17,611 bases of DNA from an uncultured Oscillibacter sp. (GTDB lineage: Bacteria; Bacillota; Clostridia; Oscillospirales; Oscillospiraceae). Where the stretch lies: assembly GCA_902476875.1 (NCBI GenBank), contig CABSFC010000050.1, positions 1 to 17,611 on the forward strand, in the 5' to 3' direction. The notes beneath the pieces are model-generated. The model saw only the letters and a program-made list of their open reading frames with translations. It was not told the DNA's origin and ran no database searches. The position numbers were made by a program, and so were the translations under genes. How positions within the stretch are numbered: position 1 is the first letter of the stretch; each line of letters opens with the position of its first letter. Of this stretch, positions 12,628-17,611 are shown piece by piece.

Positions 12628-12790
12628 TGAGATAGAGGCGCGGATGCGATGGACCCACGGGAGCCGGCGGGCTGTGAGCGTGGGAAGGGCAAATCCGCCG
12701 AACCTTTCGTCCGGGCGCGGACGGAGGGTGGGGCCGCGGGGAACACCCGCGGGACTGTCCGTGGTTCCGGCCACGGGGGCGCTATCCGCT
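12628..12790 (+). promoter_or_regulatory. Lysine riboswitch (L-box) aptamer
   Basis: The leader has the L-box core: GATAGAGGCGCG at 12631-12642, GCCGAA at 12697-12702, GGACTGTC at 12752-12759 and GCTATC at 12781-12786. Five helices can be drawn around a junction: P1 GATAG/CTATC (12631-12635 with 12782-12786), P2 with base GCGGA/TCCGC and inner CCCACG/CGTGGG, P3 (12703-12727), P4 (12734-12752) and P5 (12759-12776). This is the architecture of the RF00168 class, which binds lysine and shuts off lysine genes. Its place before dapA matches. The P1 3' strand CTATCCG can also pair, with one bulge, with CGGTAG in the terminator arm downstream. Confidence 0.93.
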
Positions 12791-12828
12791 TACAGAGACT
12801 CCACGCCGTTTGGCGGCGTGCATGTGCT

Positions 12829-12866
12829 GTCGGTAGGGGCGTGTCTCTACCGACTTTTTATTTTTG
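12829..12866 (+). terminator. Riboswitch-controlled attenuator before dapA
   Basis: The arms GTCGGTAG (12829-12836) and CTACCGAC (12847-12854) are followed by TTTTTATTTTT, an intrinsic terminator inside the leader. A separate 7-bp hairpin at 12802-12820 lies between it and the aptamer. Lysine binding should stabilise P1, free the terminator arm and stop transcription (mechanism known for L-boxes, inferred here). Confidence 0.88.
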
Positions 12867-12896
12867 AAAAAAAGAAAAAGTATGGAGGACACTGAT

Positions 12897-13784
12897 ATGA
12901 AGTTCGAACATCTGCAAGGTTCCATCGTCGCCATGATCACGCCGTTCCACGAGGACGGCAGCGTCAATTTCGAGGTGCTGACCAACCTGCTGGAGCGCCA
13001 GATCAGCGAGGGCACCGACGCCATCCTGACCCTGGGCACCACCGGCGAATACTCCACCATGACCCACGAGGAGGACGCCTCCGTCGTGGCCCACACCATC
13101 AAGGTCGTGGACGGCCGGGTGCCGGTCATCGTGGGCAGCGGCTCCAACTGCACCGCCACCCAGGTGGAGAAGAGCGTCGAGTACCAGAACATGGGCGCCG
13201 ACGCGCTGCTGCTGATCTCCCCCTACTACAACAAGGCCAATCCCGAGGGTATGTACCGCCACTTCGCCGAGACCGCCGACGCGGTCCACATCCCCTGCAT
13301 CCTGTACAACGTCCCCGGCCGCACTGGCTGTTCCATCCCCGTCAGCGTGGTGGAAAGGCTCAGTAAGCACCCCAACATCGCCGGCATCAAGGAGGCCAGC
13401 GGCGACATGAGCTACGCCATGAAGATCGCCCACTGCATCGGGCCGGACTTCGCCCTGTACTCCGGCAACGACGACATCACCATCCCCCTGATGAGCATCG
13501 GCGGCAGCGGCGTCATCTCCGTGTACGCCAACGTCATGCCCGGCATGTGCCATCAGATCGTGGCGGAGTACCTGGGCGGGAACCAGGCCGAGGCTGTGGC
13601 CCACCACCTGCGGTATCTGAAGCTGATGAACGACCTCTTTATCGAGGTGAACCCCATCCCTGTCAAGACTGCCATGAATATGATCGGACTGAACGTGGGC
13701 CCCATGCGGCTGCCTCTTTGTGAGATGAGCGAGGAGCATGCGGCGGTGCTGCGCTCCAGCCTGAAGGAGGCCGGACTGCTGTGA
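12897..13784 (+). CDS. dapA: 4-hydroxy-tetrahydrodipicolinate synthase DapA
   Basis: The 295-residue TIM-barrel aldolase condenses pyruvate with aspartate semialdehyde, the first committed step to diaminopimelate and lysine. It shows GTTGEYST with T48-T49, SPYYNK with Y111, YNVPGRTG with Y137, and GIKEASGD with the Schiff-base K165, the complete catalytic set. Length is normal. The ATG at 12897 follows TGGAGG by 8 bases; an upstream TTG at 12864 lies in the attenuator U-tract and is rejected. Its TGA overlaps the GTG of dapB, so the two are translationally coupled. Expression is governed by the lysine riboswitch and attenuator in the leader. Confidence 0.98.
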   Translation: MKFEHLQGSIVAMITPFHEDGSVNFEVLTNLLERQISEGTDAILTLGTTGEYSTMTHEEDASVVAHTIKVVDGRVPVIVGSGSNCTATQVEKSVEYQNMGADALLLISPYYNKANPEGMYRHFAETADAVHIPCILYNVPGRTGCSIPVSVVERLSKHPNIAGIKEASGDMSYAMKIAHCIGPDFALYSGNDDITIPLMSIGGSGVISVYANVMPGMCHQIVAEYLGGNQAEAVAHHLRYLKLMNDLFIEVNPIPVKTAMNMIGLNVGPMRLPLCEMSEEHAAVLRSSLKEAGLL

Positions 13785-14500
13785 GATTTCTGCTGATCGG
13801 CCGGGGCAAAATGGGCAGACTGATCGAGGAGACCGCCCGGGCGGGCGGCGACGAGGTCGTGGCCGCCTTCGGCCGTGACGACCTGGACCGGCTTGCAAAG
13901 CTGGGCAGGGTGGCCGACGTGGTCATCGACTTCTCCCGGCCCGAGGCGCTGCCGGAGGTCTGTTCCTATATCCGCCGCACCGGCACGCCGCTGCTGTCCG
14001 GCACCACCGGCTACACCGATGCCGAAAAGGCGCGGCTGGAGGCCCTGGGTGATTTCGCCCCGGTGCTGTGGGCGGCCAACTTCTCCCTGGGCGTGGCGGT
14101 GTTGTACCGCGCCCTGCGGGTGGTCTCCGACGTGCTGAAGCCGGACTTCGACATCGAGATCACCGAGACACACCACAACCAGAAAGCGGACGCCCCCAGC
14201 GGCACCGCCAAGCTGCTGCTGGACGCCATTGACCCGGATCACGTCCTGACCCCGGTCTATGGCCGGGAGGGGAATTGCGGCAGGCGGAGCCGGGATGAGA
14301 TCGGCGTCCACGCCCTGCGGGGCGGCACCGTGGCGGGCACCCACACCGTCCACTTTTTCGGCCCGGACGAGGAGCTGGAGTTCACCCACCGCGGCCGCAG
14401 CCGCCAGATCTTCGTCAATGGCGCGCTGCACATGGCCCGGATGCTGCCCGGAAAGGCCAACGGCGTCTATGACCTGCAAAAAATCCTCTTTGGAGAATAA
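13781..14500 (+). CDS. dapB: 4-hydroxy-tetrahydrodipicolinate reductase DapB
   Basis: The 239-residue protein starts MRFLLIGRGKMGRLIEE, the dinucleotide-binding GxGxMG loop (residues 7-12). It carries SGTTGYT near 73-79 and the family signature ETHHNQKADAPSGTA, with H131-H132 and K135 as catalytic and substrate-binding residues. It reduces the DapA product to tetrahydrodipicolinate with NAD(P)H. At 239 residues it is a short clostridial-type DapB; proteobacterial forms are near 270. The GTG start overlaps the dapA stop by 4 bases (GTGA), which together with the N-terminal fit decides the start. It ends 16 bases before dapH. Confidence 0.97.
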   Translation: MRFLLIGRGKMGRLIEETARAGGDEVVAAFGRDDLDRLAKLGRVADVVIDFSRPEALPEVCSYIRRTGTPLLSGTTGYTDAEKARLEALGDFAPVLWAANFSLGVAVLYRALRVVSDVLKPDFDIEITETHHNQKADAPSGTAKLLLDAIDPDHVLTPVYGREGNCGRRSRDEIGVHALRGGTVAGTHTVHFFGPDEELEFTHRGRSRQIFVNGALHMARMLPGKANGVYDLQKILFGE

Positions 14501-14516
14501 TCGTTAGGAGAATCGT

Positions 14517-15212
14517 ATGAACGCACAGGAGATCATCGACTATATCGCAAATTCCGAGAAAAAGACCCCGGTGAAGCTGTACGTCAACACCACCGGCCCC
14601 GTGGACTTCGGCTCCGCCAAGGTCTTCGGCGGCGGGAACAGCTTCACGGTGTTCGGCGACTGGGGCGAGCTGGCCCCGGTCCTGGAGGCCAACGCCGGGA
14701 AAATCGCCGACTATGTGGTGGAGAACGACCGGCGGAACTCCGCCGTGCCGCTGCTGGACCTGAAGGGCGTCAAGGCCCGCATCGAGCCCGGCGCTATCAT
14801 CCGCGAAAAGGTGGAGATCGGCGAGGGCGCGGTCATCATGATGGGCGCGGTCATCAACATCGGCGCGGTCGTCGGCAAGGGCACAATGATCGATATGGGC
14901 ACCGTGCTGGGCGGTCGGGCCATGGTGGGCGACCACTGCCATATTGGCGCCGGAGCGGTGCTGGCGGGCGTCGTGGAGCCGGCCTCCGCCACCCCCGTCA
15001 TCGTGGAGGACGGCGTACTGATCGGCGCCAACGCGGTGGTCATCGAGGGCGTCCACATCGGCAAAAACGCCGTGGTGGCCGCCGGAGCCGTGGTCATCGA
15101 GGACGTGCCGGAAAACGCCGTCGTCGCCGGCAGCCCCGCCCGGATCATCAAGATGAAGGATGAGAAAACCGAGAGCAAGACGGCGCTGGTGGACGCGCTG
15201 CGGAAGCTGTGA
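14517..15212 (+). CDS. dapH: 2,3,4,5-tetrahydropyridine-2,6-dicarboxylate N-acetyltransferase DapH
   Basis: The 231-residue protein has an N-terminal alpha/beta region (AQEIIDYIANSEKKTPVK) and then a left-handed beta-helix of hexapeptide repeats from about residue 85 to 205, visible as IEPGAI, IGEGAV, INIGAVVGKG, IGAGAVLAGVVEP and IGKNAVVAAG. That combination defines DapH, which acetylates tetrahydrodipicolinate with acetyl-CoA and commits the pathway to the N-acetyl branch. TAGGAG precedes the ATG. It closes the dapA-dapB-dapH operon. Its last 38 coding bases, stop codon included, are repeated exactly 187 bases downstream, and the real terminator follows that second copy. Confidence 0.95.
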   Translation: MNAQEIIDYIANSEKKTPVKLYVNTTGPVDFGSAKVFGGGNSFTVFGDWGELAPVLEANAGKIADYVVENDRRNSAVPLLDLKGVKARIEPGAIIREKVEIGEGAVIMMGAVINIGAVVGKGTMIDMGTVLGGRAMVGDHCHIGAGAVLAGVVEPASATPVIVEDGVLIGANAVVIEGVHIGKNAVVAAGAVVIEDVPENAVVAGSPARIIKMKDEKTESKTALVDALRKL

Positions 15213-15399
15213 TCAAGTAGAGGAGACTCTCCGCAAGCAAGCGGGGGAAAGTATGAAAGGGGGGCGCCGAGCCCCTCTTTCATGTTCAATCAGCCCGCCG
15301 CGGCGACCGCTTTTGCCCTGGGGCAAAAGCGTAGGCGGACCGGGGGCAAGGCCCCCGGTCCGCAAGACGGCGCTGGTGGACGCGCTGCGGAAGCTGTGA
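15175..15399. repeat. Hairpin-rich unit bounded by 38-bp direct repeats of the dapH 3' end
   Basis: Bases 15175-15212 (end of dapH through TGA) and 15362-15399 are identical; flanking bases differ at once on both sides. The 149 bases between hold three strong hairpins: 15253-15283 (13 pairs, one G-T), 15308-15331 (11 pairs, tiny loop) and 15335-15363 (13 pairs, loop AAG). The last reaches two bases into the downstream repeat. TTCAATC follows the first hairpin, as in the unit at 791-1002. No gene is evident here, and the second copy is a non-coding remnant of the dapH end. It looks like an insertion that regenerated the gene end. Confidence 0.7.
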
Positions 15400-15442
15400 C
15401 AAACCAAAACTCCCGCCCGGAGAGCGGGAGTTTTGATTTGTC
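15398..15442 (+). terminator. Intrinsic terminator of the dap operon
   Basis: A 12-bp stem (15405-15416 with 15424-15435) has an A-rich 5' and T-rich 3' edge and is extended, after a 1-nt mismatch, by GACAAA/TTTGTC (15398-15403 with 15437-15442). It directly follows the second copy of the dapH end, where the terminator would have stood before the insertion. Confidence 0.75.
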
Positions 15443-15494
15443 AGTTTGTCAAAATTTAGGACAAAAATTTGGCGGAAAGGCTCCACGCTTTTCG

Positions 15495-15523
15495 TTGCAA
15501 GACGCAACGAACTATGGTATCTT
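15495..15523 (+). promoter_or_regulatory. Probable promoter of the MBL-fold gene
   Basis: TTGCAA (15495-15500) and TATCTT (15518-15523) are 17 bases apart. The -35 lies inside a small dyad (CGTTGC, 15493-15498, with GCAACG, 15504-15509) and the -10 inside TGGTA/TACCA (15515-15519 with 15526-15530), so a regulator or hairpin may act here. Confidence 0.5.
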
Positions 15524-15561
15524 AGTACCAACAAACTGACAACGTGACAGGGGGAATGTGG

Positions 15562-16512
15562 ATGCTGGTGCTGGACTTCATCAACGTGGGCAACGGGGAT
15601 TCCGCGCTGATCCGGGAAACGGAGAAGGGTGAGCAGCGCTTCGCCATGCTGGTGGACTGCGGACATGACAATCTGATCCGGGACGACCATCCCGTGGAGC
15701 TGGACCCGCGGTCCCGGCGCATCTATGCCGGCGACTTTTTGAAAAAGCAGGGCGTCACCCATCTGGATATGCTGCTGCTGACCCACTTCCACCGGGACCA
15801 CATCGGCGGTCTGGGCCGGGTGCTGGACGCGGTGACAGTGGACAGGCTGGTCTGCACCTATGTGCCGCCGGCAGACAGCGGCAGCCTGGACCCGGACGGC
15901 GACAACGGCCTGCCCAAAGCGGCCCGGAACGTCCTGCGGTGCGCGGACATGTACGCCCGTATGCTGCGGGAGCATCCGGGGCGGGTGCGGGAGTTTGTGG
16001 AGCTGCCCGGAGACAAGCGGGAGTTTTACCAGCTGACCGGCGATCTGTCCCTGGACATCATCTGCGGCGAGCCGGTGCTGTATTCGAAGCAGAAGGCGGT
16101 CTACGACGCGGCTTTCCGGGGCGAGCGGAACCGCTATGAGCTGATGCAGTGGGGCAAGTGCATGAACATCTCCAGCCTGCGCCAGCACCTGCACTACCAC
16201 GGGAAGGAGATCGTCCTGGGCGGCGACGCCTACGCCGTGGTGTGGAACAACGACATGCTCTCCCCCTGTGACATTTTGAAGGTCCCCCACCACGCGTCGC
16301 TGTCCTCCACCACCCGGAAGCTGCTGGACGGCCTGCGGCCCAGGACGGCGGTGGTCAGCGTGGCGGCCCGGCGGCCTGATGAGCGGCCCCATCCCTACAT
16401 TATCTCCCTCCTCCGGGAGTACACGGAGGACCTCCACTTCACCGACGCCGTGGATATCCCCGGCCTGGTGGAGCCGGTGTTCCACGAGTCGGTGCATATG
16501 GAAATTGAGTGA
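15562..16512 (+). CDS. Stand-alone ComEC/Rec2-like metallo-beta-lactamase-fold hydrolase
   Basis: The 316-residue protein begins MLVLDFINVGNGDSALIRE, the strand and D/N-VGxGDS turn typical of ComEC-type MBL domains. It has the metal site THFHRDHIGG (H75, H77, D79, H80) and a late VPHHAS motif. It has no signal peptide or membrane helices, so it is cytoplasmic and is not a DNA-uptake channel. MBL hydrolases of this group act on nucleic acids or other phosphoesters; the substrate here is unknown. The ATG at 15562 is 6 bases after GGGGGA; upstream GTG (15544) and ATG (15556) starts overlap that site. It is monocistronic and convergent with the next gene. Confidence 0.85.
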   Translation: MLVLDFINVGNGDSALIRETEKGEQRFAMLVDCGHDNLIRDDHPVELDPRSRRIYAGDFLKKQGVTHLDMLLLTHFHRDHIGGLGRVLDAVTVDRLVCTYVPPADSGSLDPDGDNGLPKAARNVLRCADMYARMLREHPGRVREFVELPGDKREFYQLTGDLSLDIICGEPVLYSKQKAVYDAAFRGERNRYELMQWGKCMNISSLRQHLHYHGKEIVLGGDAYAVVWNNDMLSPCDILKVPHHASLSSTTRKLLDGLRPRTAVVSVAARRPDERPHPYIISLLREYTEDLHFTDAVDIPGLVEPVFHESVHMEIE

Positions 16513-16518
16513 AACGAA

Positions 16519-16551
16519 AAACAGCCGCGGGGCAAAGCCCTACGGCTGTTT
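16519..16551. terminator. Terminator between convergent MBL and membrane protein genes
   Basis: AAACAGCCG (16519-16527) pairs with CGGCTGTTT (16543-16551), with an inner GGGC/GCCC helix. The stem starts 6 bases after the MBL stop and covers the last codons and stop of the minus-strand gene, so it may serve mainly the plus strand. Confidence 0.7.
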
Positions 16552-16983
16552 CGTGTTGCAGGGACATTTCCGGAGGCAATAGAGGACTGCCGCCCCGACC
16601 AGCAGGATCACGAGATGGAACAGAGCGCCGCAGGGCGTGATCCGCACGGCGTCCACAACATCGGTATCCACGGACCAGACGTAGGTGTGCCGGCCATCCG
16701 ACAGTCCCAGCCAGAGGAGGATCGCCAGGATCTGAATGAAACAGATCACAGCGGAGCAGAGTGTGGAAAGGCGCCGCCAGACCAGGAAGCGGCGAAGAGG
16801 GCCGGGAAGCCGCGCGATACAGAAAACAACGGTCAGCGCCAGCCAGACCCAGCCGCATGGTTTCGTGACATCCCCCCAGAATGATACGCGGATATAAAAA
16901 GCGGACGCGGACAGGCAGAGAAGAATGAAGACCGGACAGAGGACGGCATAGGCCCGTTTTATAAACGGCGGGGACAGTTTCAT
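16540..16983 (-). CDS. Small four-helix integral membrane protein, function unknown
   Basis: This 147-residue protein has four hydrophobic segments, at about 11-31, 43-59, 74-94 and 118-137, with Arg-rich loops (GPLRRFLVWRR, 61-71) between helices 2 and 3 that predict a cytoplasmic loop. The segment between helices 3 and 4 is SDGRHTYVWSVDTDVVDAVRI. No known motif is seen. The ATG at 16983 is chosen for AGGAGG 8 bases upstream; a longer frame would start in the terminator of the gene behind it. Its stop lies inside the hairpin shared with the convergent MBL gene. It may be transcribed by read-through from the dehydrogenase gene. Confidence 0.7.
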   Translation of the reverse strand: MKLSPPFIKRAYAVLCPVFILLCLSASAFYIRVSFWGDVTKPCGWVWLALTVVFCIARLPGPLRRFLVWRRLSTLCSAVICFIQILAILLWLGLSDGRHTYVWSVDTDVVDAVRITPCGALFHLVILLVGAAVLYCLRKCPCNTKQP

Positions 16984-17015
16984 GACGGATTCCTCCTGCT
17001 CACAGAGAATGTGGA

Positions 17016-17052
17016 AAACAGGGGGAGTGTGCCTCCGGCACACTCCCCCTGT
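17016..17052 (-). terminator. Terminator of the dehydrogenase gene
   Basis: A perfect 16-bp stem (17018-17033 with 17037-17052, 3-base loop) is followed on the minus strand by a short T-run (TTTTCC). It lies about 25 bases past the stop at 17078 and in front of the small membrane protein gene. Confidence 0.75.
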
Positions 17053-17077
17053 ACAGGGTCAAAGGGCAATTGTCTGA

Positions 17078-17611
17078 TTACTTGTACATCTCGGGCTTTT
17101 CCATGGTCTCCACCTTCAGGAACTGGGAAGTGCCGCGGGAGGCGTTCAGAGCGTCGCCGGCGACGCAGGCCACATAGCCGTCCCAAGCGGAGGGGCCGGT
17201 GAGCTTGCCGGCGTGGATGGACTCCACCCACTTGCAGAACTCGATGTCATAGGCCTCGATGAAGCGCTCCTTCCAGTCGGTCATGATGGGCATGGACTCG
17301 GCGGGCTGCACGCTGTCCCAGCCGGCGGGGCGGGAGCGGCGGACCACAGCGTAAGGATCGGGCAGCTTGACGGTGCCGTTCTCGCAGACGACCTCGCACT
17401 GGATGTCATAGCCGTAGCCGTCGGCCACCTGGACCTCCACATCGATGAAGCAGCCCTTCTTGGTGCGCATCAGCATGACCTGGGGGTTGTCATAGCCCTT
17501 GTCGGAGTTGGCGGACTGGCGGACCTTGACGCACTGCACGTCCTCGTACTCGTCGTCCAGCAGCCAGCGGCAGATGTCCAGCTCGTGGATGGCCACGTTG
17601 GTGACGCCGTT
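17078..17611 (-). CDS. Gfo/Idh/MocA-family NAD(P)-dependent dehydrogenase, C-terminal part (IolG-like; runs off the window)
   Basis: The frame is open from the right edge and ends at TAA (17080-17078), giving 177 residues. It starts with NGVTNVAIHELDICRWLL, matching the catalytic helix of inositol 2-dehydrogenases, where the His and the earlier Asp take part in hydride transfer. It continues with the C-terminal beta-sheet domain (VMLMRTKKGCFIDVEVQV, CEVVCENGTVKLPDP) and a final helical part ending in DALNASRGTSQFLKVE. The N-terminal Rossmann domain is outside the window. The His-Glu-Leu-Asp motif favours myo-inositol or a related polyol as substrate, but other sugars are possible. It is followed by a strong terminator. 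Confidence 0.88.
   Translation of the reverse strand, partial: NGVTNVAIHELDICRWLLDDEYEDVQCVKVRQSANSDKGYDNPQVMLMRTKKGCFIDVEVQVADGYGYDIQCEVVCENGTVKLPDPYAVVRRSRPAGWDSVQPAESMPIMTDWKERFIEAYDIEFCKWVESIHAGKLTGPSAWDGYVACVAGDALNASRGTSQFLKVETMEKPEMYK

Noticed and set aside
15160..15399. 79-codon frame whose last residues repeat the DapH C-terminus
   Set aside because: It starts within dapH in another frame and crosses hairpin DNA. The matching C-terminus only reflects the 38-bp duplication.

Overview
The window reads as chromosomal DNA of a GC-rich, anaerobic, endospore-forming Firmicute, most likely an Oscillospiraceae gut bacterium of the Flavonifractor/Lawsonibacter/Intestinimonas kind. The basis is the gene set (spmA, AbrB/SpoVT regulator, ctsR-mcsA-clpC, a small 2[4Fe-4S] ferredoxin, acetylase-branch lysine genes, an L-box), strong AGGAGG ribosome-binding sites, SigA-type promoters, and high GC in coding DNA with AT-rich intergenic spacers. 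No rRNA, tRNA, CRISPR array, transposase or phage gene is visible.

Layout. (1) 1-3150: the 5' part of spmA (minus) is divergent from abrB (plus). abrB converges on a minus-strand operon of an unknown 108-aa protein, trmN6 and rsmI. The trmN6-rsmI-abrB neighbourhood resembles yabB-(yazA)-rsmI-abrB of Bacillus subtilis. A hairpin-rich unit flanked by direct repeats sits between abrB and rsmI. (2) 3150-7165: a ferredoxin (minus) is divergent from the heat-stress operon ctsR-mcsA-clpC, whose promoter is bracketed by CtsR operators. mcsB is not in the operon. (3) 7165-8160: a cysteine-rich single-pass membrane protein of unknown function is divergent from a small, AT-rich XRE regulator, with dyad sequences between them. 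(4) 8160-15445: a lysine/diaminopimelate locus. dapA-dapB-dapH run on the plus strand behind a lysine riboswitch with a transcription attenuator. An M20D deacetylase, an unknown 609-aa membrane protein and a PatA-like aminotransferase run on the minus strand, each apparently as its own unit. Together the enzymes cover aspartate semialdehyde to LL-diaminopimelate by the N-acetyl route. (5) 15213-17611: a second hairpin-rich unit that duplicates the last 38 bp of dapH, a ComEC-like metallo-beta-lactamase-fold protein, a small four-helix membrane protein, and the C-terminal part of a Gfo/Idh/MocA (IolG-like) dehydrogenase that runs off the window.

The most unusual signal is the pair of units at 791-1002 and 15175-15399. 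Each has a period of about 185-187 bp, is bounded by exact direct repeats of the host gene's 3' end or terminator, and holds three strong hairpins in the same order, with the third abutting the downstream repeat. They may be members of one undescribed small interspersed element family. Other points of interest are the mcsB-less ctsR operon with an altered CtsR glycine loop, and the riboswitch-controlled dap locus with an embedded unknown membrane protein.
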